Source: Bacillus sp. FJAT-27445
GTDB taxonomy: Bacteria; Bacillota; Bacilli; Bacillales; Cytobacillaceae
Assembly (NCBI RefSeq): GCF_001510665.1
Contig: NZ_LMTI01000003.1
Coordinates: forward strand, 35,766-99,765
Direction: 5' to 3'
DNA length: 64,000 nt
Part shown: one piece after another, positions 53,025 through 63,503 of the stretch
Layout: each line of letters begins with the position of its first letter
Position numbering within the stretch: position 1 is the first letter of the stretch
Program-made: the position numbers and the translations under genes
Notes under the pieces: generated by a model
The model's input: the letters and a program-made list of their open reading frames with translations, nothing else
What the model was told of the DNA's origin: nothing
Database searches by the model: none

Positions 53025-53273
53025 TTAGCTGTTAACGACTTTAATATAAAAATAAATATCCTGACCGACTTTTTTCGGTTCAGCCATGAGTTTATAGCCG
53101 TGTTTGACAGCTTCTTCTGGAACACTTCGAAAGGATTGCGGGCAATCTGCAATGACTTGTAAGACTTCCCCGATTTCCATAGTTTTTAGCGCATCCAGCG
53201 CATAAATGACAGGGTATGGTCAAGGCTCCCCGCGAATGTCGAGGGTATAATTGACATCAATTACTTGTGACAT
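53025..53273 (-). CDS. yedF: TusA/YedF-family protein with in-frame TGA (candidate selenocysteine) at the catalytic position
   Basis: 82 residues if TGA is read through. ATG 53273 follows AAGGAGG with 8-base spacing, 3 bases after the yedE stop. It reads MSQVIDVNYTLDIRGEP, TGA (53220-53222), then PYPVIYALDALKTMEIGEVL, QVIADCPQSFRSVP and so on to TAA 53025. The family motif is RGxPCPxP, so the TGA replaces the persulfide cysteine. Nineteen bases after the TGA, GCGC-TGGAT-GCGC can form a hairpin with outer TTT/AAA pairing, in the place and with the G-bearing loop of bacterial SECIS elements. Alternative: a TGC/TGT to TGA nonsense mutation, or a sequencing error. Confidence 0.75.
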
Positions 53274-53276
53274 GGA

Positions 53277-54509
53277 TTAAGCCTCCTTAGTAACGTGAGA
53301 AATCCGTTTTTCTGATTGTGAATGTTTGATTCCCGATCCGTAACGGAACCGCTTTTCCCACCAATTTGATAGCAAGAACCAAGCAGCAAGCATGGCCAGC
53401 GTGCCAAGCAAAGCACCCAAAGGCCCCCATTGCTCGACTAAATTCACTTTCGGCCAATTTTCGGCAAGAGCGCTATAAATACCGAGATGATCCCAACCGT
53501 AAGCAAGCAGGGTAGCTCCCACGATATTTCCCGCGCCTACTACCCAGTATAACACTTGGCCTTCCATTGCCCGGTACATCATGCCGGTCTCGCAGCCGCC
53601 TGCCAGAACGATGCCAAACCCGAATAGCAGTCCGCCAATCGCTGTGCTGGGAGCAACGACTTTAATTAGGGCAATAGAGCCGCTTTGAATATAGAAGAAC
53701 GTCACGACAACACTAATCATCATCCCAACCGCAATTGCCTTTGACATTACGGCGCGGCCGCTTATCCATAAATCGCGAAAAGCCGAGGTGAAACAAATTT
53801 GTCCGCGTTCAATCAAAATCCCAAACAAGGCCCCGGCAATACAGGCGACTGCGAGCATTGATTTTCCTGCTGCGAAGAAGTATATAACCAGACCTGTATA
53901 AAGACAGGCAAAGAGTAAACCAAGTACCGGCTGGATATTCCTTTTTTGTACATGCTCGGTGACAACCGGGTTCGGCGTCCCTTTCATCAAAGCCGGTTTA
54001 CCCCGCCACCATTTCGTATTCACGACTTTCACCCCAAAGAAGGTTCCAATGGCCGTGGTCACCATGAAGATCCAGGAATGAAACGAGAATTGGGGAACAC
54101 CTGTGAAAAATGCCGCCAAATTGCAGCCAAGAGCAAGGCGGGCGCCAAATCCCGCAATAATTCCCCCAGCAAAGCCTTGTGTCAGGCGCCTCTTTTGTTT
54201 CGGAACACGTATTTTAAAGCTGTTGCTTAATAAAATGGTAATCAGTCCGCCAACGAGCATTCCGATGACAATCCAGCCATCCGTCCGAGTGAGGGGAGTC
54301 CCTTGCATTCCAACGAGATTAAAATACGCCCAGTCGGATACATTCACTCCGAACCACTCGAGGACGTGCCCGCCTAATCGCGTAAATTCCCCGGTAACCG
54401 CCCAAACCGTACCGGTAATCCCGAAGTACAGTGCGCTTACCAGGCCCGCAATGCCAATCGCCACGTAAGGATTCCAATATTCTTTGAAAATTTTTGAATA
54501 AAGATTCAT
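53277..54509 (-). CDS. yedE: YedE/YeeE-family sulfur/selenium transporter
   Basis: 410 residues, about 10-11 TM segments. Two YeeE/YedE half-units are seen: GGIIAGFGARLALGCNLAAF with the conserved Cys, and GGLLFGFGIVLAGGCETGMM with its Cys (GCN and GCE motifs), as in thiosulfate transporter YeeE and the selenium-linked YedE/FdhT. It likely moves a sulfur or selenium compound. It is followed immediately by the TusA/YedF gene, so the pair forms one operon. Confidence 0.9.
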   Translation of the reverse strand: MNLYSKIFKEYWNPYVAIGIAGLVSALYFGITGTVWAVTGEFTRLGGHVLEWFGVNVSDWAYFNLVGMQGTPLTRTDGWIVIGMLVGGLITILLSNSFKIRVPKQKRRLTQGFAGGIIAGFGARLALGCNLAAFFTGVPQFSFHSWIFMVTTAIGTFFGVKVVNTKWWRGKPALMKGTPNPVVTEHVQKRNIQPVLGLLFACLYTGLVIYFFAAGKSMLAVACIAGALFGILIERGQICFTSAFRDLWISGRAVMSKAIAVGMMISVVVTFFYIQSGSIALIKVVAPSTAIGGLLFGFGIVLAGGCETGMMYRAMEGQVLYWVVGAGNIVGATLLAYGWDHLGIYSALAENWPKVNLVEQWGPLGALLGTLAMLAAWFLLSNWWEKRFRYGSGIKHSQSEKRISHVTKEA

Positions 54510-54600
54510 GAGACCTACCTCTTCCTTTTAAAAACCCCAAGTGGACAGCTTTTTTGGTAAAGCGTCCTGATGGAATCATTCAGAATTGATCCATACCAAA

Positions 54601-54623
54601 AATGCCTAGGGAATTCTAGGCAT
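54601..54623. promoter_or_regulatory. palindrome upstream of yedE
   Basis: ATGCCTAG-GGAATT-CTAGGCAT is a perfect 8-bp dyad around a six-base centre about 90 bases upstream of the yedE start. It could be an operator of a sulfur- or selenium-responsive repressor, or a short hairpin in the leader. It is not followed by a T-run in the direction of yedE that would make it a clear terminator. Confidence 0.4.
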
Positions 54624-54792
54624 GTTAAAAATTAAATTTACTTCTTACTATAACTGGAATTTTATATCAAGGGCAATTTGAATTATCGATAGGTTGAATG
54701 ATTTAGTATCGAAAGGATGAATAGCGGGACAGGAGGCCGTTTAAAAGCTGTTAGCAGGCTAGGCCAGCCTCCGGAGAGAATGTCACTAATAT

Positions 54793-55290
54793 CTGACAAG
54801 CGCAGTCTAAAAATGGGTTAGCTTGTCAGATAAAGCCATGGTATGTGACAAGCGGAGGCTGGGAATCGGGTTAGCTTGTCAGATAAAGCCCGGATATGTG
54901 ACAAGCGCAGGGTGAAATCGGGTTAGCTTGTCAGATAAAGCCCGGATATGTGACAAGTGCAGGGTGAAATCGGGTTAGCTTGTCATATAAAGCCCTGATA
55001 TGTGACAAGCGAAGGCTGGGAATCGGGTTAGCTTGTCAGATAAAGCCCGGATATGTGACAAGCGCAGGGTGAAATCGGGTTAGCTTGTCAGATAAAGCCC
55101 GGATATGTGACAAGCGCAGGCTGGGAATCGGGTTAGCTTGTCAGATAAAGCCCTGATATGTGACAAGCGCAGGCTGGGAATCGGGTTAGCTTGTCAGATA
55201 AAGTCCCGATATGTGACAAGTGCATGCTGAAATCGGGTTAGCTTGTCAGATAAAGCCCGGATATGTGACAAGCGCAAGCTGAAATCGGGT
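54793..55290. repeat. tandem array of ten 52-55-base units with internal dyad
   Basis: TGACAAGC occurs at about 54793, 54847, 54897, 54949 (variant AAGTG), 55001, 55055, 55107, 55160, 55213 (variant) and 55265. Each unit reads TGACAAGC(G) ... CGGGTTAGCTTGTCA, GATAAAGCCC then GGATATG to the next. TGACAAGC and GCTTGTCA within each unit are inverted, so each can form an 8-bp hairpin, and neighbouring units differ by few bases. It lies between yedE and the next gene, in a gap of about 880 bases. No open frame. Confidence 0.85.
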
Positions 55291-55391
55291 TAGTGAGGGT
55301 GTGATAAAATGGAAGGAACCTAAATAACGTTAAAGGACGGGTTTTTTAAAAATACATATGGAAGTTAGTGTATTAAAAGGAGGGACACCGT

Positions 55392-56276
55392 CTGAAGAAG
55401 TCACTCTACTTGGGTGTTGCGGGCATCGTTTTGCTGATTGGTATAGTGGGTTGGTGGGCAGCTTCGGCGGCTGGCGAAAGAAAGGACCCTCTAAACCAGG
55501 CGGATGCATTTGTGTACAGGGAAAAGGGCATTCTCTACTGGTTCGACGTAAAAAGCCAAAACGGGAAGGTGAAAGGGAAACGGCATCAAATGAGGGTCAT
55601 TGAAGAAATTGGGCAACCACCCTTTTTGGAAGAAAAACATTATCGCCTAAGAGGAGAAGAGGCCGATAAAGGGTATGAATTTAAAGTAAGCGGTGATAAA
55701 AAAACGGTTACGTACGCGGCATGGCTTACCGGACCGAACCTAATGGTGCAAGAGCAAGGGGAAGCCACCGCCAAGGCATACGAAGCTGTTGGCTACGAGA
55801 AAATCGATAAGTATGTAAAAGAAATTCAGCAGGAGCATGAAACGGCCGTGTACCATTCTGAGGAAAAAGAGAAAACCCGGTTAAGGAATTTCTTCTCGGA
55901 TCTTAATCATATATATGGATATCTTTATTCCGCGGAGAATGGCTCATTCCAACTGTTCCTGAAAATCGATGAAGCCCTTCTCCAAGGTGAACTGGCAGGG
56001 TCTCTCCTTATGATGGCTAACACGAGACACCCCGACAAACCGTATGAAGAGACAAAATATGCTTTGAACGGAATAACAGATGGACTAATGCTGGAGTTCT
56101 ACACGAAAGTAGATGGAAAGCAAGCCAAGCTAAAAGGAAACTTTCATGGCGATGCAACTGCTTTTGACTTAACGTTTTGGTTGGCCGGCAGCAAACTTTT
56201 ATTCCATGCAGTAACGGAAGAAGAATATAAGCGGAGTTACACGGAATTTAAAGAGAAAGCACAAAGTGAGCAATAA
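55392..56276 (+). CDS. membrane-anchored protein of unknown function, probable CTG start
   Basis: 294 residues if it starts at CTG 55392 behind AAAAGGAGGG (spacing 7), giving LKKSLYLGVAGIVLLIGIVG, a normal Lys-Lys plus TM beginning. The next in-frame candidate TTG 55410 has no RBS and would lack the lysines. One TM (about 5-24) and an extracytoplasmic domain of about 265 residues without a recognised family; many charged residues (QADAFVYREKGILYWFDVKS). Base use like neighbours. Confidence 0.7.
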   Translation: MKKSLYLGVAGIVLLIGIVGWWAASAAGERKDPLNQADAFVYREKGILYWFDVKSQNGKVKGKRHQMRVIEEIGQPPFLEEKHYRLRGEEADKGYEFKVSGDKKTVTYAAWLTGPNLMVQEQGEATAKAYEAVGYEKIDKYVKEIQQEHETAVYHSEEKEKTRLRNFFSDLNHIYGYLYSAENGSFQLFLKIDEALLQGELAGSLLMMANTRHPDKPYEETKYALNGITDGLMLEFYTKVDGKQAKLKGNFHGDATAFDLTFWLAGSKLLFHAVTEEEYKRSYTEFKEKAQSEQ

Positions 56277-56549
56277 AATCATATAGTCTATAAGCCCTCA
56301 GGACAATAAGTTCTGGGGGATTTTTATGGTCCCTTTCTATTAAAAAATAATTTTCAATATTACCATATTTTAAACAGTAGAAATGTTAATCTCCAAATAA
56401 CAGTGATATACTGTAAAGTAGTGTTTTACTATCGGATTATAATGAATGCAGAAAAGATGTTCTTTTGTTTGCGCCTTGGCTTTCTGTCACCGCATTGGAT
56501 GAAGCGCTTACATCCTTTCTGCAAAGCTTATGAGATAAGGATGGGTAAA

Positions 56550-58082
56550 ATGAGTAACAGACAAACTGAAACAGACGTTATCTTAATTGGTGCTGGAATC
56601 ATGAGCGCGACTTTGGGGGCACTGCTGAAAGAATTAGTATCGGACTGGAGAATTACTGTGTTTGAGAAGCTCGAAACCGCGGGGGAAGAGAGCTCCAACG
56701 AGTGGAATAACGCGGGTACAGGGCATTCGGCGCTGTGCGAGCTTAACTATACCGTTGAAAAGCCGGACGGGTCTTTGGATATAAGCAAAGCTATTAAAGT
56801 AAATGAACAGTTTCAGATTTCAAGGCAATTCTGGTCTTACCTAGTAAACAGAAATATAATCCGTAATCCAAAAGATTTTATTATGCCATTGCCACATATT
56901 AGTTTAGTAGAGGGAGAGGATAATATAGCCTTCCTCAGGAAACGCTTTGAGGCGCTTTCAAATAACCCGCTGTTCCAGGGGATGGAATTTTCCGAGAGTC
57001 ATGAAAAACTTGCGGAATGGATGCCGCTTATCATGGAAGGCCGTACATATGATGAACCAATTGCGGCAACCAAGATCGACTCGGGGACAGACGTAAATTT
57101 TGGTGCTTTAACGCGAATATTGGTTGACCACTTAAAGACCCAAAATGTTGATATCAAATACAAACACCAGGTTGAGGATATAAAACGCACGAACGATGGC
57201 CTATGGGAATTAAAAGTATGGAATATGAATACCGGGGCCATTGAACGCCATACAGCAAAATTTGTTTTTATTGGCGGCGGGGGAGGAAGCCTTCCTTTGC
57301 TGCAAAAAACAGGCATACCTGAAAGCAAGCAAATCGGAGGATTCCCGGTAAGCGGACTTTTTCTTGTATGCAACAATCCGGAAATAGTCGAGCAGCATCA
57401 TGCAAAGGTATACGGCAAAGCCAAGGTTGGCGCCCCGCCAATGTCAGTGCCGCATCTTGATACACGCTATATCGACAACAAAAAATCCCTGTTATTTGGC
57501 CCGTTTGCCGGCTTCACGCCAAAGTTTTTAAAAACTGGTTCGAATATGGACTTAATACGCTCTATAAAACCTAATAATCTTGTTACAATGCTGGCGGCAG
57601 GGGCAAAAAACATTCCATTGACTAAATACCTGATCGAGCAGCTGATGTTATCGAAAGAGCAGCGTATCGAAGAATTGCGGGAGTTTATTCCGAACGCCAG
57701 GGGCGAGGATTGGGATATCATCGTAGCGGGCCAACGTGTACAAGTTATTAAAGATACTGTTGCAGGCGGGAAAGGAACGCTTCAGTTTGGGACGGAAGTA
57801 GTTAGTGCCGCTGATGGTTCTGTCGCTGCATTGCTTGGGGCATCCCCGGGTGCTTCAACCGCTGTTCACGTCATGCTTGAGGTAATAAAAAAGTGCTTCC
57901 CGCAGCATGTAAAAGCATGGGAACCAAAAATTATGGAAATGATTCCTTCTTACGGGCTGCAACTGGCCGAGAATCCGGAGCTATTCAACGAACTACATGC
58001 TTTCACAGCCTGGTCGCTTGGCCTGGGTGGAGATCGCACTCCGGAAACTCATGAGGAGGAAAGAAAAGCCGTATCCCATTAA
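56550..58082 (+). CDS. mqo: malate:quinone oxidoreductase
   Basis: 510 residues from ATG 56550 (or 56541), matching the usual family length; the open frame runs further upstream without an RBS. FAD motif [50 protein letters not shown], and the C-terminal region [30 protein letters not shown]. It oxidises malate to oxaloacetate and passes electrons to quinone; membrane-peripheral. Single gene with a terminator behind. Confidence 0.95.
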   Translation: MSNRQTETDVILIGAGIMSATLGALLKELVSDWRITVFEKLETAGEESSNEWNNAGTGHSALCELNYTVEKPDGSLDISKAIKVNEQFQISRQFWSYLVNRNIIRNPKDFIMPLPHISLVEGEDNIAFLRKRFEALSNNPLFQGMEFSESHEKLAEWMPLIMEGRTYDEPIAATKIDSGTDVNFGALTRILVDHLKTQNVDIKYKHQVEDIKRTNDGLWELKVWNMNTGAIERHTAKFVFIGGGGGSLPLLQKTGIPESKQIGGFPVSGLFLVCNNPEIVEQHHAKVYGKAKVGAPPMSVPHLDTRYIDNKKSLLFGPFAGFTPKFLKTGSNMDLIRSIKPNNLVTMLAAGAKNIPLTKYLIEQLMLSKEQRIEELREFIPNARGEDWDIIVAGQRVQVIKDTVAGGKGTLQFGTEVVSAADGSVAALLGASPGASTAVHVMLEVIKKCFPQHVKAWEPKIMEMIPSYGLQLAENPELFNELHAFTAWSLGLGGDRTPETHEEERKAVSH

Positions 58083-58090
58083 GCTTGATT

Positions 58091-58127
58091 TAAAAGCATC
58101 TTTTTAAAAGGTGCTTTTAATTTTTTG
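58091..58127 (+). terminator. terminator after mqo
   Basis: TAAAAGCATC pairs with GGTGCTTTTA (one G:T) and is followed by TTTTTT. Confidence 0.75.
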
Positions 58128-58150
58128 CTTTAATGCCCCGTAAGCAAGTA

Positions 58151-58192
58151 AAAAAGCCGCTGTACTGCGTTAATGGCAGTACAGCGGCTTTC
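58151..58192. terminator. strong convergent terminator between mqo and ahpF
   Basis: AAAAGCCGCTGTACTGC pairs perfectly with GCAGTACAGCGGCTTT; usable on both strands. Confidence 0.85.
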
Positions 58193-58214
58193 TAAAATGA
58201 ATGTATAAAATCTG

Positions 58215-58340
58215 TCTAGCTCCAGCGCCATAGTATATTCAGGAAGTTGTCTTCAGCTCGTCGCAAAGCTGCAAGGAAGTAACTCAAAGCAGTTGCTTCC
58301 CTCCAGTCCATACGGCGCTAAACGGACGCTTTAGCTTTTC
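58215..58340. repeat. dispersed Bacillaceae repeat, second copy (AGCTCCAGCGCC type)
   Basis: It starts CTAGCTCCAGCGCCATAG, as in the element at 9202, and ends GGCGCTAAACGG...GCTTTAGC. The middle is different and holds the dyad GGAAGTAACT...AGTTGCTTCC. It lies directly behind the ahpF stop. Confidence 0.5.
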
Positions 58341-58343
58341 GGT

Positions 58344-59873
58344 TTAATTCCGGATTAGATAATCGAATGCGCCCAGTGCGGCGGTTGCACCTGATCCCAT
58401 CGAAATAATGATTTGCTTATACGGGCTGTTTGTACAGTCGCCGGCAGCAAATACGCCAGGCATACTTGTTGCACCGCGGTTATCAATCACAATTTCGCCC
58501 ATTCGATTGCGTTCAAGCGCTTCGCCAAGCCAATCGGTATTTGGCACAAGGCCGATTTGAACAAAGACACCCTGCAATTCAACATGATGTTCTTCGCCTG
58601 TGTCGCGGTCAATATAGGAAATACCATTTACTTTATCGGTACCGGTAATTTCCTTTGTTTGGACGTTCTTGATGACTGTTACATTCGGAAGGCTGAATAG
58701 TCGGTCTTGTAGGACTGAATCAGCTTTTAGTTCCGGCATGAACTCTAGAACTGTTACATGCTTCACGATTCCGGCAAGGTCAATGGCCGCTTCGATTCCA
58801 GAATTACCGCCGCCAATGACGGCAACATCCTTTCCTTCGAATAACGGACCGTCACAGTGAGGACAGTAGGCGACGCCCTTGCCTGTAAACTCTTTTTCAC
58901 CCGGAACATTGACTTTACGCCAGCGGGCGCCGGTAGAAAGGATGACGGTTTTGCTCTTTAGAACAGCGCCGTTTTCCAACTCGAGTTCAATAAACTCTTT
59001 CTTTTCCAGACGTTTTGCCCGCTGCAGATTCATGACATCAATGTCATACTCTTTCACATGCTCTTCGAGGGTGGCTGCGAGTTTAGGGCCTTCGGTATAT
59101 TTCGTGCCAATGAAGTTTTCGATTCCAACTGTATCCATGACTTGCCCGCCAAAGCGTTCAGCTACAATACCTGTACGAATGCCTTTACGTGCCGTATAGA
59201 TGGCCGCGCTTGCACCAGCAGGGCCGCCTCCGACCACTAGAACATCGAATGGCTCCTTATCGGAAAGCTCAGATGGATCTTGCGTGCTTCCCAATTTCGC
59301 CAGAATTTCTTCGAGGGACATTCTGCCGCCGCCAAACTCTATTCCATTAAGGTAAACAGTTGGTACTGCCATAACGTTCTGGCTTTCCACTTCTTCTTTG
59401 AATACCGCGCCGTCAATCATTGTATGGCTAATTCCAGGATTTAAAACGCTCATCACGTTCAATGCCTGGACAACATCAGGACAGTTATGGCAGCTCAAGG
59501 ACACGTAAGTTTCAAAGCGGTAGTTGCCTTCCAAGCTTTTCACTTGATCAATCACGCTTTGGTCAACCTTTGGGGCACGTCCGCTTACCTGGAGCAGTGC
59601 CAACACAAAGGATGTGAATTCGTGACCAAGAGGAATACCGGCAAAGGTTACGCCGGTATCCTCACCGATGCGATTGATACTAAAGCTAGGTGTTCTCTCC
59701 AAAGAGGCTGTTTCGACTTTAATTCTAGGAGACATAGCCGTTAACTCATCGACAAGAGCGAGCATGTCTTTCGATGCGTCATCAGAACCCGCACTGACTT
59801 TAATCAGAACATCGTTTTCCATCAGTTGAAGATATTGATTTAATTGGGCTTTAATATCTGCATCTAGTATCAT
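58344..59873 (-). CDS. ahpF: alkyl hydroperoxide reductase subunit F
   Basis: 509 residues. An N-terminal double thioredoxin-like domain with the redox pair in SCHNCPD (about 130-135), then a thioredoxin-reductase-like part: GGGPAGASAAIYTARKG (FAD), CPHCD redox pair, and GGGNSGIEAAIDLAGI (NAD). It uses NADH to reduce AhpC. It follows ahpC after 12 bases, an ahpCF operon under a PerR-like box. Confidence 0.96.
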   Translation of the reverse strand: MILDADIKAQLNQYLQLMENDVLIKVSAGSDDASKDMLALVDELTAMSPRIKVETASLERTPSFSINRIGEDTGVTFAGIPLGHEFTSFVLALLQVSGRAPKVDQSVIDQVKSLEGNYRFETYVSLSCHNCPDVVQALNVMSVLNPGISHTMIDGAVFKEEVESQNVMAVPTVYLNGIEFGGGRMSLEEILAKLGSTQDPSELSDKEPFDVLVVGGGPAGASAAIYTARKGIRTGIVAERFGGQVMDTVGIENFIGTKYTEGPKLAATLEEHVKEYDIDVMNLQRAKRLEKKEFIELELENGAVLKSKTVILSTGARWRKVNVPGEKEFTGKGVAYCPHCDGPLFEGKDVAVIGGGNSGIEAAIDLAGIVKHVTVLEFMPELKADSVLQDRLFSLPNVTVIKNVQTKEITGTDKVNGISYIDRDTGEEHHVELQGVFVQIGLVPNTDWLGEALERNRMGEIVIDNRGATSMPGVFAAGDCTNSPYKQIIISMGSGATAALGAFDYLIRN

Positions 59874-59885
59874 TCATAGCACTCC

Positions 59886-60449
59886 TTAGATTTTTCCAAC
59901 AAGATCAAGGCTTGGTTTAAGGGTTGAAGCTCCTTCTTCCCATTTAGCCGGGCAAACCTCACCTGGATTGTTGCGAACATATTGTGCTGCTTTGATTTTG
60001 TTAATAAGTGTACTAGCATCGCGGCCAATTCCTCCTGCGTTGATTTCAACTGCCTGGATGACGCCATCCGGGTCAATGATGAAAGTACCGCGGTCCGCCT
60101 GGCCCAGTTCTTCAACGAGTACATCGAATTGACGGGAAAGGACATGGGCAGGGTCGCCAATCATGGCATAAGTGATTTTACCAATCGTTTCGGATGTATC
60201 GTGCCATGCTTTATGTGTAAAATGAGAATCCCTTGATGCTGAGAATACTTCTACTCCAAGTTTTTGGAGAGCTGGATATTGATTTTGAAGGTCTTCCAAT
60301 TCAGTCGGGCAAACGAATGTAAAATCCGCTGGATAGAAGCAAAGGACAGTCCAATTGCCTTTAAAATCCTGTTCAGTTACTTCGATAAACTCTCCGTTTT
60401 TGTAAGCTTGTAATTTGAATGGTTGTACTTCTGTTCCGATAAGTGACAT
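59886..60449 (-). CDS. ahpC: alkyl hydroperoxide reductase subunit C (peroxiredoxin)
   Basis: 187 residues, typical 2-Cys peroxiredoxin: peroxidatic Cys in [10 protein letters not shown] (about residue 47), resolving Cys in [11 protein letters not shown] near the end, and the conserved Arg in [13 protein letters not shown] region partner. It reduces peroxides and is re-reduced by AhpF. ATG 60449 with AGGAGGAATTG upstream. Confidence 0.97.
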   Translation of the reverse strand: MSLIGTEVQPFKLQAYKNGEFIEVTEQDFKGNWTVLCFYPADFTFVCPTELEDLQNQYPALQKLGVEVFSASRDSHFTHKAWHDTSETIGKITYAMIGDPAHVLSRQFDVLVEELGQADRGTFIIDPDGVIQAVEINAGGIGRDASTLINKIKAAQYVRNNPGEVCPAKWEEGASTLKPSLDLVGKI

Positions 60450-60538
60450 AATGCAATTCCTCCTATAAAAATAATCATTGGTAGTTTGGTGAAAATATAA
60501 ATAACTAAAAATAATTTCTTTTAATTATCATTAGTTAT

Positions 60539-60592
60539 TTATAATAATTCTAATACACTAACTATTATTATATAAATGTCATGGTATGTCAA
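60539..60592 (-). promoter_or_regulatory. ahpC promoter with PerR box
   Basis: TTATAATAATTCTAA at 60539-60553 matches the PerR consensus TTATAATNATTATAA in all but one base. On the minus strand a TTGACA (60587-60592), 17-base spacer and AATAAT (60564-60569) make a sigma-A-like promoter that the box overlaps from the downstream side. Metal- and peroxide-dependent repression of ahpCF is thus expected. Confidence 0.75.
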
Positions 60593-60765
60593 GGGAAAGG
60601 CAATTTTTTGCTGAATAGGGTCGAAAGTTAGATTCTGAATAGCAATTTTGGTCGGAAAGGAGGGTGGTATAAGAGGAAGAGAATTTTCAATTGGTATTTT
60701 AGTTTCTCAATTATAAACAGTACAATATAATTTTTTGCGGAAGCGAGCGCTGAAAATAAAGGCAA

Positions 60766-60805
60766 AAAAGGTGGGTGCCCTCAAAATAGAGCAACCACCC
60801 TTTAA
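60766..60805 (-). terminator. terminator of gdhA
   Basis: AAAGGTGG pairs with CCACCCTTT with an inner TGCCCTC/GAGCAA arm; on the minus strand a T-rich stretch follows. Confidence 0.7.
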
Positions 60806-60826
60806 CTAGACTAGCTTTCTTTTTAA

Positions 60827-62215
<1,389 letters not shown>

Positions 62216-62385
62216 TTAAGCACCCCTTTACAAAAGTTCGTCTGTATATAAATAGATAGCTTTTAGTCTTTATACAATTAGATTTTTTATTTCCCTATTT
62301 TATTATTGAAAAACAATCTAAACAATATGAAAATTAGATAATAATGATGCCGATATGAGATGATTGGGAATTAGGAGGGGAAAAA

Positions 62386-63291
62386 GTGGAGCTAAGACAG
62401 ATTCAATATTTTATTGAAGTTGCCAAGCGGGAGCATGTGACAGAGGCGGCAATGGCTCTGCACGTGGCCCAATCCGCTGTGAGCCGGCAAATTTTTAATT
62501 TGGAAGAGGAGCTGGGTGTTAATCTTTTTATCCGGGAAGGAAGGAATGTTAGGTTAACTCCGATTGGGAAAGTTTTTCTGGAGCATATGGAAGAAGCGAT
62601 GAAGGTAATCGATAATGCGAGGCAGGAGGTTCAGGAGTATTTAGATCCGGAACAGGGGAAAATTCGGATTGGGTTCCCAAGCAGTCTTGCTGCTTATACG
62701 CTGCCCACGATTATTTCCGCCTTCCGCGAACACTATCCCCATGTGAAATTTGAGCTGAAACAGAGTTCCTACCACGATTTGATTAGTGGAGTGATTAGAG
62801 GGGATATCGATATGGCCCTGCTTGGGCCGCTTCCTATGCAGGAAAAAAAGGTAAAAGGGGATATTCTATTTACAGAAAGAATTGTTGCCCTGCTCCCAAC
62901 CCATCATCCTCTTGCAAATAAACGTTCACTTAACCTGAACCAATTAAGAGATGATTCCTTTATATTGTTTCCGAGAGGGTTTGTTTTACGCGAAATAGTA
63001 GACAATGCCTGTAAGCAATTTGGCTTTGAGCCCAAGGTGTCCTTTGAAGGGGAAGACATTGATGCGATTAAAGGTTTGGTCTCAGCGGGTTTGGGGGTGA
63101 CCCTTATTCCTGAAGTTACATTGGTTGATAGCCTGCCGCGCTCAACAGTAAGGCTGCCAGTTATTGAACCGCAGGTAACCCGTACTGTCGGTGTCATCAT
63201 TCCGGCTGAACGCAAGCTGCTTCCCGCAGAGAAGCTATTCTACGATTTTGTTCGTGAGTTTTTTACCATGTTGAATCGGTTTCAAAAATGA
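62386..63291 (+). CDS. gltC: LysR-family regulator, GltC-like
   Basis: 301 residues from GTG 62386 (GGAGGGGAAAAA upstream). The winged HTH MELRQIQYFIEVAKREHVTEAAMALHVAQS closely resembles the GltC start, and the C-terminal periplasmic-binding-like effector domain (about 90-295) is complete. In B. subtilis GltC activates the glutamate synthase genes; here the divergent neighbour is gdhA, so I infer regulation of glutamate metabolism by 2-oxoglutarate or glutamate. Confidence 0.87.
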   Translation: MELRQIQYFIEVAKREHVTEAAMALHVAQSAVSRQIFNLEEELGVNLFIREGRNVRLTPIGKVFLEHMEEAMKVIDNARQEVQEYLDPEQGKIRIGFPSSLAAYTLPTIISAFREHYPHVKFELKQSSYHDLISGVIRGDIDMALLGPLPMQEKKVKGDILFTERIVALLPTHHPLANKRSLNLNQLRDDSFILFPRGFVLREIVDNACKQFGFEPKVSFEGEDIDAIKGLVSAGLGVTLIPEVTLVDSLPRSTVRLPVIEPQVTRTVGVIIPAERKLLPAEKLFYDFVREFFTMLNRFQK

Positions 63292-63431
63292 TGGATGTTT
63301 TTATTAATGGGCATTATCTACCTTTTTAACATAAAAAGGCCCTTATAAATTAAAACAAGTGGTGTCACTCTACCCATACGTCATAATTAGGCATTGAACT
63401 TTAATGGTTTCACCTCTAATCGTCAATCTAA

Positions 63432-63460
63432 TTGACAAAATGCGGCATTTAGTGTACAAT
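63432..63460 (+). promoter_or_regulatory. sigma-A promoter of the CarD-family gene
   Basis: TTGACA (63432-63437), a 17-base spacer and TACAAT (63455-63460) lie 44 bases before the start codon. Confidence 0.8.
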
Positions 63461-63503
63461 AAATTGTAAACCAGTTTGACATTCTGTAAAAGGGGGTTAG
63501 ACG

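Noticed and set aside
54793-55290. CRISPR array
   Set aside because: The parts between the shortest repeated core are themselves nearly the same in all units, so there are no unique spacers. No cas gene is present.
55358-55603. 81-codon frame starting at ATG 55358
   Set aside because: It overlaps the membrane-anchored protein in another frame, is followed by no domain, and its ATG lies before the RBS that serves the CTG start.
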